DNA of 64,000 nucleotides, from positions 1-64,000 of the forward strand of contig JAFYVJ010000063.1 in the NCBI GenBank assembly GCA_017549185.1, in the 5' to 3' direction. The notes under the pieces were generated by a model, which was given only the letters and a program-made list of their open reading frames with translations, did not search any database and was not told the origin of the DNA. The stretch comes from Roseburia sp. Its GTDB lineage: Bacteria; Bacillota; Clostridia; Lachnospirales; Lachnospiraceae. Numbering within the stretch: position 1 is the stretch's first letter; each line of letters begins with the position of its first letter. Both the position numbers and the translations under genes were made by a program. This document shows positions 23,508 through 34,150 of the stretch, one piece after another.

Positions 23508-23981
23508 ATGGCAAACGAAGTAAAAGTTTTTGATGTGAATGATGCGAATGGGAATATGTTTATCCGTCCTTATGAGCACAATGCGAAGTACTATGAGACA
23601 GACCAGATGGGGATTATTCATCACTCGAATTACATTCGTTGGATGGAGGAAGCTCGTATTGATTTGATGGATCAGGTTGGACTTTCTTATAAACAGATGG
23701 AAGAGATGGAGATTATCAGCCCTGTTTTGTCGGTATCCTGCGAATATCACAGCATGACACATTTTGCAGATACCGTAATAATCGAGCCGAAAATTACAAA
23801 ATATAATGGTATCAAATTAGAGTTTGAATACCGTATTACAGATAAATTAACAGGTGAACTTCGTGCAACGGGAACAAGTTCACACTGTTTTTTGAATCGC
23901 TCCGGCCGACCGATTTCGTTAAAACGCATGTATCCAGAGATTGATACGAAGTTTTTCTCGTTCGGGAACGAACAGCAATAA
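23508..23981 (+). CDS. Hotdog-fold acyl-CoA thioesterase (YbgC/4-hydroxybenzoyl-CoA type)
   Basis: A 157-residue hotdog protein. The active-site signature is YYETDQMGIIHHSNYIRWME with the catalytic aspartate in ETDQMG, and EEARIDLMDQVGLSY follows as in YbgC relatives. Such enzymes hydrolyse short or medium acyl-CoA thioesters in the cytoplasm. I chose ATG 23508 (MANEV) with AAAGG upstream; the frame could begin at a TTG 51 nt earlier but that would add a tail unlike the family. The next gene, aminopeptidase P, is 21 nt downstream. Confidence 0.85.
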   Translation: MANEVKVFDVNDANGNMFIRPYEHNAKYYETDQMGIIHHSNYIRWMEEARIDLMDQVGLSYKQMEEMEIISPVLSVSCEYHSMTHFADTVIIEPKITKYNGIKLEFEYRITDKLTGELRATGTSSHCFLNRSGRPISLKRMYPEIDTKFFSFGNEQQ

Positions 23982-24002
23982 GAGATAAAAGGGGATAACA
24001 TT

Positions 24003-25793
24003 ATGATACAGGATAGATTACAGGCACTTCGTGCCGAGATGAAAAAAAGAGGAATCGACATTTATGTGATTCCAACAGCAGACTTTCACGAGTCTGAGTA
24101 CGTTGGAGAATATTTTAAAGCGAGAGCTTATATGACAGGATTTAGCGGCTCTGCGGGTACAGCGGTTGTGACGCTGACAGAAGCTGGATTATGGACAGAC
24201 GGACGTTATTTTGTACAGGCAGAACGCCAGTTAGAGGGAACGGGTGTGACCTTATTCCGCATGGCGGAGGAAGGTGTTCCGACGATTGAAGAATACCTTA
24301 CCAAAGAATTACCGGAAGGTGGTTGTCTTGGTTTTGATGGCAGAGTGGTGAATACTGCATGGGGCAAAAAATTGGCAGCCGTAGCAGAGAAAAAGAATGC
24401 CAAATTATATGTGGACGAAGATTTGGTAGGGATGATTTGGGCAGACAGACCAGCATTAGCAAAAACAGCACCATTTATTTTAGAAGAAAAGTATGCCGGA
24501 AAAAGTGTAGCAGAGAAGTTAGCAGATGTTCGTGCAAAAATGGAAGAAGTAGGGGCAGATACACATATTTTAACTTGTTTATATGATATTGCATGGTTAT
24601 TAAATATCCGTGGTAATGATATTGATTGTGTTCCTGTTATTATGTCGTACCTTGTCATGAACAGAGAGGAATGTATCTGGTTTTTACAAGAAGAAGTGTT
24701 AGATGATACCGTAAAAGCATATTTGGCAGAAAATCATATTACAACTATGCCATACGATTCGATTTATGAATATGTGAAGACAATCCCTGCAACTGCAAAG
24801 GTATTGTTAAGTGAAAGCGGCGTGAACTACCGTATTTGCAATAGTTTGCAGGATGGTAGTACGGTTATTAACCAGTCGAATCCGACCGAGTTGATGCGTG
24901 CCATGAAAAATCCGATTGAAGTGGATAACACTAGAAAAGCACACGTAAAAGATGGTGTAGCCTTTACCAAATTTATGTATTGGTTAAAAAATAATATTGG
25001 AAAAATTCCAATGACTGAGATTTCTGCTTCTGATTACTTGGAAGCACGTAGAAGAGAGCAGGAAGGTTTTGTAGAGTTAAGCTTCCATACCATTTCAGCT
25101 TATGGTCCAAATGCAGCGATGATGCATTATTCGGCGACTCCGGAATCGAATGCAGAGTTAAAACTAGAAGGATTTTTACTGGTAGACTCCGGCGGCCACT
25201 ACTACGAAGGTTCTACTGATATTACCAGAACAATGGCATTAGGCACTATTACAGAAGAAATGCGTGAGCATTTCACCGCAGTTTGCCGTTCCAATATGAA
25301 CCTTGCAAATGCCAGATTTTTATATGGTTGCAGTGGCTTGAATCTGGATATTTTAGCGAGAGGTCCATTATGGGATTTAAACATTGATTATAAATGTGGA
25401 ACAGGACATGGTATTGGCTATTTACTCAATGTACACGAAGGTCCAAATGGATTCCGCTGGAGAATTGTGCCGGAACGTAAGGATAGCGGCACATTAGAAG
25501 AAGGTATGATTACGACGGATGAGCCAGGCGTTTATTTAGAAGGTAAATACGGTATTCGTACTGAAAATGAACTGGTTTGCCATAAGGGAGAGAAGAATGA
25601 ATATGGTCAGTTCATGTATTTTGAAAATATTACTTATGCACCAATCGATTTGGATGCTATTGACCCTGAGGCAATGACCAAACGTGAACGTGCGATGTTG
25701 AATGAATATCATGCGATGGTATATTCCGTGCTGTCACCGTATATGACAGCGGAAGAAAATGAGTGGTTGAAGCACTATACCAGAGCTATATAA
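24003..25793 (+). CDS. Aminopeptidase P family protein (M24 Xaa-Pro peptidase)
   Basis: A 596-residue M24B peptidase that removes an N-terminal residue preceding proline. It has two N-terminal creatinase-like domains (1-300), then the pita-bread catalytic domain. Metal ligands are in VDSGGHYYEGSTDITRT (both D), GTGHGIGYLLNVHEGP (H), TDEPGVYLEGKYG (E) and RTENELV (E). The length of about 600 residues is typical of the long form in Firmicutes and eukaryotes. No signal peptide is present. It is probably co-transcribed with the thioesterase gene. Confidence 0.95.
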   Translation: MIQDRLQALRAEMKKRGIDIYVIPTADFHESEYVGEYFKARAYMTGFSGSAGTAVVTLTEAGLWTDGRYFVQAERQLEGTGVTLFRMAEEGVPTIEEYLTKELPEGGCLGFDGRVVNTAWGKKLAAVAEKKNAKLYVDEDLVGMIWADRPALAKTAPFILEEKYAGKSVAEKLADVRAKMEEVGADTHILTCLYDIAWLLNIRGNDIDCVPVIMSYLVMNREECIWFLQEEVLDDTVKAYLAENHITTMPYDSIYEYVKTIPATAKVLLSESGVNYRICNSLQDGSTVINQSNPTELMRAMKNPIEVDNTRKAHVKDGVAFTKFMYWLKNNIGKIPMTEISASDYLEARRREQEGFVELSFHTISAYGPNAAMMHYSATPESNAELKLEGFLLVDSGGHYYEGSTDITRTMALGTITEEMREHFTAVCRSNMNLANARFLYGCSGLNLDILARGPLWDLNIDYKCGTGHGIGYLLNVHEGPNGFRWRIVPERKDSGTLEEGMITTDEPGVYLEGKYGIRTENELVCHKGEKNEYGQFMYFENITYAPIDLDAIDPEAMTKRERAMLNEYHAMVYSVLSPYMTAEENEWLKHYTRAI

Positions 25794-25961
25794 GAAATAG
25801 TTATTATTCAAACAGTAGAGAAGTGATTGCTGCTTTGCTATGCAAGAAAGTGAGCCAATAGTTGATTTTGGTTTTGTAAAGCAAATTTGTATGTGAAAAT
25901 CAATGCGTTGTTGGAACGAAGTGAGCAGTAACGAGTATTAAGAAAAAGAGGATTTTATAGC

Positions 25962-28682
25962 ATGAGCGAAAAGCTGGTTTTGATAGATGGACATAGTATT
26001 TTAAACAGAGCCTTTTTTGGAATTCCGGACTTGACGAATTCGGAAGGGCTTCATACGAATGCGGTATATGGATTTTTGAATATTTTATTTAAAATCCTAG
26101 AAGAGGAAAAACCGAATTACTTAACGGTGGCATTTGACTTATCAGCACCGACTTTCCGCCACAAAATGTTTGAGGAATACAAAGGCACCAGAAAACCGAT
26201 GGCAGATGAACTGCGTCAGCAGGTGCCTGTTATGAAGGAAATGCTTGCAGCGATGGGGATTCCGGTTGTGACCAAAGAAGGTTACGAAGCAGATGATATT
26301 CTTGGCACGATTGCAAAAAGAAGCGAAGCACAGGGGATGGAAGTTTCCATCGTATCCGGTGACCGTGACTTGTTACAGTTGGCGACTGATCATATCAAAA
26401 TCCGTATTCCAAAGACCAAAAAAACAGGAACTGAAATCGAAGATTACTATGCAAAAGATGTATTAGAAAAATATCAGGTAAGCCCAATTGAGTTTATCGA
26501 TGTAAAGGCCTTGATGGGCGATACTTCCGATAATATTCCGGGTGTGCCGGGCATTGGTGAGAAAACTGCCACAGCTTTGATTGTGCAGTATAAGAGCATT
26601 GAGAATGCTTATGAGCATGTAGATGAGATAAAACCGCCAAGAGCCAGCAAAAACTTAAAAGAAAATTATGACTTGGCACAGATGAGCAAGACTCTTGCGA
26701 CGATAGAGATTAACGCAGATATCGAGTACGATATCACAAATGCACGTTTAGAACAGATTTCAGATTTGTATACAGAAGCAGCTTATATGCTTTGTAAAAA
26801 ATTAGAGTTTAAACATTTGCTTGGCAGATTTGAAGTGACAGCTCCAAAGAACCAGGCAGAAGAATATTTTAAATGTGTCACAGATAAAAAAGAAGCTGAG
26901 AAGATTTTTGACAGAATCAAAGGTGTACCATGTGCATTCCAAATCATTCCATTTGAAGAAGAAAATGGTGGTGTGGAAGAATTAGGACAGATGAGCCTTT
27001 TTGCAACACCGCAGGTGAATCAGTTCTTCGGTATGGCGGTAGCCTTTGGGGAGGAAGATACTTATTTCTTTAAAGCAAATGAAGAATTAACGAGTGATGT
27101 ATTGGTTGTATTGCTGACTAGTAGCAATGCAAGTGAATATATTACTTTGAACTTAAAGCCACAGTTAAAACTGCTTGGCATGATTGAGAAAAAACAAAAT
27201 GGTGCGATTTCTCTGGCGAATTTGTTCGATGGTGTTATCGCGGCATATTTGCTCAATCCGTTAAAGGGTGATTATCCGTATGAAGATATCGCAAAAGACT
27301 ATGCCGGACTGATGATTCCATCCCGTGCGGATTTGCTTGGCAAATTAAGTGTTGAAGTTGCTTTTACAGAGAAACAGGAAGACGCATTGAAATATGTCTG
27401 TTTTGAGGTCTATACAGCATGGAAGTCCAAACAGACTTTAGAAGCAGAATTAAAAGATACCGAAATGTATCATCTTTTTACCGATATTGAGATGCCATTG
27501 GTATTTACATTGGCGGATATGGAAGCGACAGGTATCGTTTTAGATGCACAGGATTTGAAGGAATACAGTGATAATTTGTCAGTTCGTATTGCAGAATTAG
27601 AAAAGCAGATTTATGCGGCTGCAGGAGAAGAATTTAACATCAATTCTCCAAAACAATTAGGTGTCATTCTTTTTGAAAAATTAGAACTTCCATACGGTAA
27701 GAAGACAAAAACAGGCTACTCCACAGCAGCAGAAGTGTTAGAAAAATTGGCACCGGAAGCACCGATTGTAGCCGATATATTAGAATACAGAACATTATCA
27801 AAATTAAAATCAACCTATGCAGATGGTTTGGTGAACTTTATTGCAGAAGACGGCAGAGTGCATACTAATTTTAACCAGACGATTACTGCAACCGGACGAC
27901 TTAGTAGTACTGACCCGAATCTACAGAATATTCCGATTCGTATTGAACTTGGTAGATTGATTCGTAAGGCATTTTTACCTGCAGAAGGTTATGTGTTTAT
28001 GGATGCGGATTATTCGCAGATAGAACTTCGTGTGTTAGCACATATGTCAGGTGATGAGAAGTTAATCGAAGCATATAGACAGGCACAAGATATTCATAGA
28101 ATCACTGCGTCGCAGGTATTCCATATTCCGTTTGATGAGGTAACGGACTTACAGCGAAGAAATGCGAAAGCAGTAAACTTTGGTATTGTATATGGTATCA
28201 GTTCGTTTGGATTGAGTCAGGATTTGAGTATTTCGAAAAAAGAAGCAGCCGAGTATATCGAGCGTTATTTTGAAACCTATCCAAAGATTAAACTATTTTT
28301 AGATAAATTAGTAGCAGATGCAAAGGAAAAGGGATATGTAACGACTATGTTTGGCAGACGCCGCCCGATTCCGGAATTAGCAAGTAGTAATTTCATGCAG
28401 CGTTCGTTTGGGGAACGTGTTGCGATGAATGCTCCGATTCAGGGGACATCGGCAGATATTATTAAGATTGCCATGAATCGTGTTCATGATGCATTGATTG
28501 AACAAGGATTAAAATCGCGTTTGACGGTGACGGTTCATGACGAATTATTGATTGAGACTGCAAAAGATGAAGTTGAAAAAGTAGAGGCAATTTTAGTAGA
28601 AGGAATGAAACAGGCAGCAGAGCTTTCTGTGACATTAGAAGTGGAGGCACATACTGGTGTTAATTGGTATGAAGCCAAATAG
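25962..28682 (+). CDS. polA: DNA polymerase I
   Basis: A 906-residue family A polymerase. It has an N-terminal 5' nuclease domain (1-290, with DGHSILNRAFF and the GVPGIGEKTA helix-hairpin-helix), a middle domain at 320-480 and the polymerase domain from about 520. Palm motifs are MDADYSQIELRVLAHMSGD, RRNAKAVNFGIVYGIS and VHDELLIE. The middle domain lacks the D-x-E of a proofreading exonuclease (CAFQIIPFEEENG), as in many Gram-positive Pol I enzymes, so it should not proofread. It acts in Okazaki fragment processing and repair. The 168-nt upstream gap contains an imperfect hairpin (TTGATTTT pairing with AAAATCAA) but no clear promoter. Confidence 0.96.
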   Translation: MSEKLVLIDGHSILNRAFFGIPDLTNSEGLHTNAVYGFLNILFKILEEEKPNYLTVAFDLSAPTFRHKMFEEYKGTRKPMADELRQQVPVMKEMLAAMGIPVVTKEGYEADDILGTIAKRSEAQGMEVSIVSGDRDLLQLATDHIKIRIPKTKKTGTEIEDYYAKDVLEKYQVSPIEFIDVKALMGDTSDNIPGVPGIGEKTATALIVQYKSIENAYEHVDEIKPPRASKNLKENYDLAQMSKTLATIEINADIEYDITNARLEQISDLYTEAAYMLCKKLEFKHLLGRFEVTAPKNQAEEYFKCVTDKKEAEKIFDRIKGVPCAFQIIPFEEENGGVEELGQMSLFATPQVNQFFGMAVAFGEEDTYFFKANEELTSDVLVVLLTSSNASEYITLNLKPQLKLLGMIEKKQNGAISLANLFDGVIAAYLLNPLKGDYPYEDIAKDYAGLMIPSRADLLGKLSVEVAFTEKQEDALKYVCFEVYTAWKSKQTLEAELKDTEMYHLFTDIEMPLVFTLADMEATGIVLDAQDLKEYSDNLSVRIAELEKQIYAAAGEEFNINSPKQLGVILFEKLELPYGKKTKTGYSTAAEVLEKLAPEAPIVADILEYRTLSKLKSTYADGLVNFIAEDGRVHTNFNQTITATGRLSSTDPNLQNIPIRIELGRLIRKAFLPAEGYVFMDADYSQIELRVLAHMSGDEKLIEAYRQAQDIHRITASQVFHIPFDEVTDLQRRNAKAVNFGIVYGISSFGLSQDLSISKKEAAEYIERYFETYPKIKLFLDKLVADAKEKGYVTTMFGRRRPIPELASSNFMQRSFGERVAMNAPIQGTSADIIKIAMNRVHDALIEQGLKSRLTVTVHDELLIETAKDEVEKVEAILVEGMKQAAELSVTLEVEAHTGVNWYEAK

Positions 28683-28749
28683 TTCGTGCACTCTCATACG
28701 AACTATTAGAAATTTACATTGTTTGCAAATTTCTGTGATGAGGTGAGTA

Positions 28750-28822
28750 GTGTGAAAAATAAATTTTTTACATGCAAATTTGTGCCTGCGGTCCAAAGTT
28801 TGCAGGTATTGGAAGGGCATGG
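28750..28822 (+). repeat. 73-nt leader repeat, copy 2
   Basis: The second copy of the repeat at 2776-2848, with 62 of 73 positions identical and no gaps. It begins with a long AT hairpin (GTGTGAAAAA...TTTTTTACAT). A second hairpin pairs CCTGC with GCAGG; the changes from copy 1 here create this different stem. It ends 8 nt before the start codon at 28831. Confidence 0.7.
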
Positions 28823-28830
28823 TTATAAGT

Positions 28831-31533
28831 ATGAAATTTATCGGAATTACCGGAGGTGTGGGAGCTGGCAAATCAGCAGTTCTTAAATATTTAAACGAAA
28901 AAGAACATATCCGTGTCATGTTGGCCGATGAAATAGCACATGATTTAATGAAACCGGGAACGGCTTGTTATAAGCAAATTCTGAGAGCATTTATGCATGA
29001 AAACATATTAGCGTGCAATGGTGAGTTTGACCGCATAAAACTGGCAAAAGTTATTTTTTCTTCGGATGAGAAACGGTTAAAAATGAATGGGATTGTTCAT
29101 CCGGCAGTAAAAGAATATGTAGAAGAACAGTTTGCGATAGAAAAGGAAAAAGGAGAGTTGGACTTTTTGGTTTTAGAGGCAGCACTTCTAATTGAAGATC
29201 ATTATGATGAGGTGTGCGATGAACTTTGGTATATTTATGCATCAACGGAAGTTCGTAAAGAACGTCTTAAGACAACGCGCGGTTATTCTGAAGAAAAGGT
29301 ACAACAGATCTTTGATAGCCAGCTTTCAGATGAAATTTATCGAAAAAAGTGTAAAGTTACCATTGACAATAACGGAGATTTATCGGAAACTTTTCTACAG
29401 ATAGATAAAGCACTTGGATTTTTTGAAGATACAATAAAGGAGAATGTGATTGGAATGGAACAGCCATTTGTATTTGGATTAGACATAGGAACTAGAAATG
29501 TAGTAGGTACCGTAGGCTATTTAGAGGATGAATATAGTTTTATTGTTCAGGCACAGTGTATCATGGAGCATGAAACGAGAGCTATGATCGACGGACAGAT
29601 TCATGACATTGGCCGAGTTGCCAGAACAATTGCAAAAGTAAAGGAGACGTTAGAAGGACAGATTAAGCAACCACTTACAGATGTATGTATCGCTGCTGCC
29701 GGACGTGTGTTAAAAACGATTAACGTGTCTGTAGAATATGAGTATCCGGAAGAGTCTGTTGTAACAGCAGAGGATATTCATACGCTAGATTTGCTAGGGA
29801 TTGAAAAGGCACAAGCGATTTTAAAAGAAGAGAATGATACAAATTATAAGTTTTATTGTGTAGGTTATACAGTAGTAAAATATTACATTAATGAGGAACC
29901 TTTTTCAAATCTCGAAGGACATAAGGCAAGTAGAATCAGTGAGGAAGTGATTGTAACATTCCTTCCAGAAGATGTAGTAGATGGTTTGTATGCAGCAGTA
30001 GGACAGGCTGGGTTAAATGTAGCAAGTCTTACGTTAGAGCCGATTGCTGCGATTAATATTGCTATTCCGGAAGCATTCCGTATGTTGAATATTGCGTTGG
30101 TAGATATTGGAGCAGGAACATCAGATATTTCTGTGACAAAAGGTGGCAGTATCGTAGCTTATGGTATGATTCCGCTTGCAGGTGATGAGATTACAGACTT
30201 GATTGTACAGCAGTATCTGGTAGACTTTAAAACAGCGGAAGCGATTAAACTTGCCAGCAGTAAGGGCGGCAATATCACATACAAAGATATTATGCTGATT
30301 GAACATACTATTTCATCAGAAGAGATATGGAAACTCACAGAGTCAACGGTAGAGAAAATGACAACAGCAGTAGCTGCTAAGATAAAAGAACTTAATGGTG
30401 ATAAGGCAGTCAGTGCAGCGTTTATTGTTGGTGGTGGCGGTAAAATTCACGGCTATACCGAAAGTCTTGCAGAAAAGCTCGGCATCATAAAAGAGCGTGT
30501 AGCCTTACGTGGCGAAGAGGTATTGCAGGAAGTAACCTTCTTACAGGATGATATTAAGAAAGACCCATTGTTGGTAACACCAATCGGTATTTGTATGAAC
30601 TATTATAAGCAGAAGAATAGTTTTATTATGGTGCGTTTAAATGGGGAGCGTGTAAAATTATATAATAACAACAAATTGACTATTGTTGACGCTGCATTAC
30701 AGGCAGGCTTAAAAAACGAGGATTTGTTCCCAAAACGTGGAAAAGAGATTCATTATAACATCAATGGCGTGGATAAAGTAGAGCGCGGGGCAGCAGGTGA
30801 ATCTGCAGTCATTACAATGAACGGAAATCCCGCAGGTATGAATACACGTTTAGAATCTAATTGTGATATTCAGATTCAGCCATCGACGCAGGGAGAAGAT
30901 GCTGTACTTTGTATTGAAAAACTAGAAGAATACCGCGGACAGCAGGTGACATTTGTGGTGAATGGAAACAGAGTTACCTGTCCAAAATGTGCAGAAGTAA
31001 ATGGGGAGTTAAAGCCGGGGGCATACGAGATACAGGATGGCGATGTTATTGAAATTCGTTCTTACTATACAGTAGAACAGATAGCAGCGTTTATGGACGT
31101 AGAAGTGGATATGACAGAGGATGTATTTGTCAATAATCGTAGCGTGGATATGGATACTCGTGTGTATGATAATTTTACTTTGGACTGGACAACTTTAGCT
31201 TATGCGGTGGTTGAGGAACATGGTAAGGAAGAGGAGTCAGAGGATAAGAAAGACTACGATATAGAAAGTGATGCAATCGTTGAGGAAGCAGATAAAGGAG
31301 CAGTGAAGTCATCTGGTATTACACAGAGTATACAGGTGATTGTCAATGGACAACCGGTAATGTTAACCGGAAAAAGTGAATACGTTTTTGTAGATATTTT
31401 TGATTATTACGAATTTGACTTAAAAGCAGGTGGCGGTCGAGCTGTGATTACGCAGTTGAATGGTGCAGATGCTCCATATATAGCGGTATTAAAGAATGGT
31501 GACCAGATTACACTGGCTTGGAAAGAGAATTAA
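28831..31533 (+). CDS. Fusion of dephospho-CoA kinase and an FtsA-like actin-fold ATPase
   Basis: A 900-residue frame made of two units. Residues 1-205 are a CoaE kinase, the last step of CoA synthesis, with P-loop GGVGAGKS (8-15), LADEIAHDLM and GIVHPAV. From residue 209 (MEQPFVFGLDIGTRN) follows an FtsA/PilM-like ATPase with VDIGAGTSDISV and IVGGGGKIHGY. After it comes a C-terminal region of about 300 residues rich in beta structure. No stop codon separates them. Inside the frame AAAGGAG (29436-29442) precedes GTG 29446 and ATG 29455, so the second unit may also be made alone. ATG 28831 has a weakly placed AAGGG, 13 nt away, next to the leader repeat. The FtsA-like unit may act in division or envelope assembly. 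Confidence 0.85.
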   Translation: MKFIGITGGVGAGKSAVLKYLNEKEHIRVMLADEIAHDLMKPGTACYKQILRAFMHENILACNGEFDRIKLAKVIFSSDEKRLKMNGIVHPAVKEYVEEQFAIEKEKGELDFLVLEAALLIEDHYDEVCDELWYIYASTEVRKERLKTTRGYSEEKVQQIFDSQLSDEIYRKKCKVTIDNNGDLSETFLQIDKALGFFEDTIKENVIGMEQPFVFGLDIGTRNVVGTVGYLEDEYSFIVQAQCIMEHETRAMIDGQIHDIGRVARTIAKVKETLEGQIKQPLTDVCIAAAGRVLKTINVSVEYEYPEESVVTAEDIHTLDLLGIEKAQAILKEENDTNYKFYCVGYTVVKYYINEEPFSNLEGHKASRISEEVIVTFLPEDVVDGLYAAVGQAGLNVASLTLEPIAAINIAIPEAFRMLNIALVDIGAGTSDISVTKGGSIVAYGMIPLAGDEITDLIVQQYLVDFKTAEAIKLASSKGGNITYKDIMLIEHTISSEEIWKLTESTVEKMTTAVAAKIKELNGDKAVSAAFIVGGGGKIHGYTESLAEKLGIIKERVALRGEEVLQEVTFLQDDIKKDPLLVTPIGICMNYYKQKNSFIMVRLNGERVKLYNNNKLTIVDAALQAGLKNEDLFPKRGKEIHYNINGVDKVERGAAGESAVITMNGNPAGMNTRLESNCDIQIQPSTQGEDAVLCIEKLEEYRGQQVTFVVNGNRVTCPKCAEVNGELKPGAYEIQDGDVIEIRSYYTVEQIAAFMDVEVDMTEDVFVNNRSVDMDTRVYDNFTLDWTTLAYAVVEEHGKEEESEDKKDYDIESDAIVEEADKGAVKSSGITQSIQVIVNGQPVMLTGKSEYVFVDIFDYYEFDLKAGGGRAVITQLNGADAPYIAVLKNGDQITLAWKEN

Positions 31534-31538
31534 TTTAT

Positions 31539-32336
31539 ATGGAATTATGCAGTATTGCGAGTGGCAGCAGTGGTAATTGTATTTATGTGGGCACAGAGAG
31601 TGGACACATTTTGATTGATGCTGGTGTTAGTGGCAAAAGAATTGAAGAAGGATTAAATAGTATAGGTTTAAAAACAGCAGAAATGCAGGGTATTTTGGTG
31701 ACACATGAACACATTGACCATGTGGCAGGCCTTGGAGTATTAGCCAGAAGGTATGGGATTCCTATTTATGCTACGAAAGGAACCATAGAGGCAGTAAAAA
31801 GGATGTCTTCGGTGGGAAAAGTAGATGAGAGTTTATTTCAGCCGATAGAGTCAGAGCAGGAAATCTGCATTGGCGATATGAGTATCGAGCCGATTGAGAT
31901 CTCACATGATGCAGCAGAACCGGTAGCATATAAAGTCAGACAGGGAAAAAAGACTGCGGCAGTGATGACAGACTTGGGATTTTATGATGAAAGAATCGTT
32001 CAGAAATTACAAAATGTAGATGCACTTTTATTAGAAGCGAATCATGATGTAAGAATGTTAGAGATGGGGCCTTATCCTTATCCGTTGAAGCAGCGTATAT
32101 TAGGAAATAGAGGACATTTGTCTAATGAAAATTGCGGTAGGTTGTTAAGTGAGATACTTCATGATGATTTTAAAGCCGTAGTTTTAGGGCATTTAAGTAA
32201 AGAGAATAATTATCCACAACTTGCGTATGAGACAGTTCGTGTAGAGGTGGATATGGGAGAAAATCCATATCGAGCAGATGATTTTCCGATGCATGTGGCG
32301 AAAAGGGATCAGGCATCCTGTCGTATTGCATTTTAA
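31539..32336 (+). CDS. MBL-fold metallohydrolase, YycJ/WalJ type
   Basis: A 265-residue metallo-beta-lactamase-fold protein. Metal ligands are in THEHIDHVAG (HxHxDH), in EISHDAAEPVAYKV, in MTDLGFYD and in LLLEANHD; LGHLSKENN near the C-terminus is the last. SIASGSSGNCIYVG at the N-terminus is typical of YycJ, which is linked in Bacillus to the WalRK regulon and to repair. ATG 31539 follows the CoaE/FtsA-like gene by 5 nt and is likely in the same transcript; an in-frame TTG at 31518 lies inside that gene. The ribosome binding site is weak, suggesting coupled translation. Confidence 0.88.
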   Translation: MELCSIASGSSGNCIYVGTESGHILIDAGVSGKRIEEGLNSIGLKTAEMQGILVTHEHIDHVAGLGVLARRYGIPIYATKGTIEAVKRMSSVGKVDESLFQPIESEQEICIGDMSIEPIEISHDAAEPVAYKVRQGKKTAAVMTDLGFYDERIVQKLQNVDALLLEANHDVRMLEMGPYPYPLKQRILGNRGHLSNENCGRLLSEILHDDFKAVVLGHLSKENNYPQLAYETVRVEVDMGENPYRADDFPMHVAKRDQASCRIAF

Positions 32337-32481
32337 AGACATAGGAAGGTTCTATGATTGAAATATGCTTTATAAAGAGCATACGTAAAATGTGGTAGAT
32401 ATTTTAAAACACATATGATAATATAATAAGCAAAAATTTGTGAAAATATTAACGTAATTTGTGAAAGGTAAGGTTAATAAA

Positions 32482-32766
32482 ATGGAAAGTAATGCAAAAA
32501 AGACAATTATTACTGTAGTAGGTAAAGATACAGTAGGTATTATTGCAAAAGTATGTACATATCTTGCAGAGAATAAAATCAATATTTTAGATATTTCCCA
32601 GACAATCGTATCAGGTTATTTTAATATGATGATGATTGTAGACAGAAGTGGATCGGAAGTTTCTTTTGCAGATTGTCAGGAAGCTTTGAATAAAATAGGT
32701 GAAGGGCTTGGTGTAGATATTAAGTGTCAGCGTTCTGAGATTTTTGACATGATGCACCGTATTTAA
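32482..32766 (+). CDS. ACT-domain protein (UPF0237)
   Basis: A 94-residue protein consisting of one ACT domain ([20 protein letters not shown], then [12 protein letters not shown]), with the C-terminal tail of the UPF0237 family. ACT domains bind amino acids or other small ligands. The start at ATG 32482 has AAGGTAAGG upstream. It is 14 nt ahead of the UPF0210 gene; the two are a conserved pair in many Firmicutes and probably work together, but the reaction is unknown. Confidence 0.9.
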   Translation: MESNAKKTIITVVGKDTVGIIAKVCTYLAENKINILDISQTIVSGYFNMMMIVDRSGSEVSFADCQEALNKIGEGLGVDIKCQRSEIFDMMHRI

Positions 32767-32780
32767 TAGGGAGAAAAAAT

Positions 32781-34145
32781 ATGATTAATAAGTATGAGGT
32801 TATTGAAACCAATAATATGGTGGCACATGAGAATCTTGATGTGCGTACTATTACAATCGGTATCAGCCTTTTAGAGTGCATTGATTCCGATTTGAATAAA
32901 TTAAATGAAAATATTTATAACAGAATTACTACAGTTGCAAAAGATTTGGCATCTGTTGGAGAGAAAATTGAACGTGAATATGGTATTCCAATTGTAAATA
33001 AGCGAATTTCCGTTACACCAATCGCATTAGTGGGTGGTGCTGCTTGTAAAAAGCCGGAAGATTTTGTGACAATTGCAAAAACATTAGACCGTGCAGCAGC
33101 AACAGTAGGTGCGAATTTAATTGGTGGTTATTCGGCACTGGTTTGTAAGGGTATGACAACAGCGGATGAAATGTTAATCCGCTCTATTCCAAAGGCACTT
33201 TGCAGCACAGAGAGAGTATGTAGTTCTGTAAATCTGGCATCTACTAAAACCGGTATCAATATGGATGCTGTAAAATTAATGGGTGAGATTTTGCTCGAAG
33301 TAGCAGAAGAATCAAAAGATCGGGATTCTGTAGATTGTATGAAATTAGTAGTATTCTGTAATGCACCGGATGATAACCCGTTTATGGCAGGGGCGTTCCA
33401 TGGTGTAACAGAAGCCGATGCGATTATTAACGTAGGTGTCAGCGGTCCGGGTGTAGTAAAAACAGCCTTAGAAAAAGTGCGTGGAGAGAATTTCGAAGTA
33501 CTTTGTGAGACTATCAAAAAAACAGCATTTAAAGTAACCCGTGTAGGTCAGTTAGTGGCACAGGAAGCATCCAGACAGCTTGGTATTCCATTCGGTATCG
33601 TAGATTTGTCTTTGGCTCCGACACCGGCAGTAGGTGACAGTGTTGCAGATATTCTTTGTGAAATCGGTTTAGAATATGCAGGTGCTCCCGGCACGACAGC
33701 AGCATTGGCATTATTGAATGATCAGGTAAAGAAAGGTGGCGTTATGGCATCTTCTTATGTTGGTGGTTTAAGTGGTGCATTTATTCCGGTTAGCGAAGAT
33801 CAGGGTATGATTAATGCCGTAGAAGCAGGAGCGATTACGTTAGAGAAGTTAGAAGCAATGACTTGTGTATGTTCCGTAGGTTTGGATATGATTGCTATTC
33901 CGGGCGATACAAAAGCTACAACAATTTCCGGTATCATTGCGGATGAGATGGCACTTGGTATGATTAATCAGAAGACAACAGCTGCACGTCTGATTCCGGT
34001 TATCGGCAAAGGTGTCGGGGAAAGCGTAGAGTTTGGTGGATTATTTGGTTATGCACCAATTATGCCGGTAAATCAATTCTCTTGTGATGCATTTATTAAT
34101 CGTGGTGGACGTATTCCGGCTCCAATTCATAGTTTTAAAAATTAA
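32781..34145 (+). CDS. UPF0210 (PFL family) protein
   Basis: A 454-residue protein of the UPF0210 family, distantly related to the pyruvate formate-lyase fold but without a glycyl-radical motif. Recognisable parts are [34 protein letters not shown] and [18 protein letters not shown]; the C-terminus ends with [16 protein letters not shown]. Structures exist for relatives but no activity is established. It forms a conserved pair with the ACT-domain gene just upstream, which may sense the ligand that controls it. A large structured element follows the stop codon. Confidence 0.9.
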   Translation: MINKYEVIETNNMVAHENLDVRTITIGISLLECIDSDLNKLNENIYNRITTVAKDLASVGEKIEREYGIPIVNKRISVTPIALVGGAACKKPEDFVTIAKTLDRAAATVGANLIGGYSALVCKGMTTADEMLIRSIPKALCSTERVCSSVNLASTKTGINMDAVKLMGEILLEVAEESKDRDSVDCMKLVVFCNAPDDNPFMAGAFHGVTEADAIINVGVSGPGVVKTALEKVRGENFEVLCETIKKTAFKVTRVGQLVAQEASRQLGIPFGIVDLSLAPTPAVGDSVADILCEIGLEYAGAPGTTAALALLNDQVKKGGVMASSYVGGLSGAFIPVSEDQGMINAVEAGAITLEKLEAMTCVCSVGLDMIAIPGDTKATTISGIIADEMALGMINQKTTAARLIPVIGKGVGESVEFGGLFGYAPIMPVNQFSCDAFINRGGRIPAPIHSFKN

Positions 34146-34150
34146 TGAAG

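Noticed and set aside
24206..24658. 150-codon open frame antisense to aminopeptidase P
   Set aside because: It lies wholly opposite a well-supported gene, has no ribosome binding site and no recognisable domain; similar antisense frames occur in other genes here.
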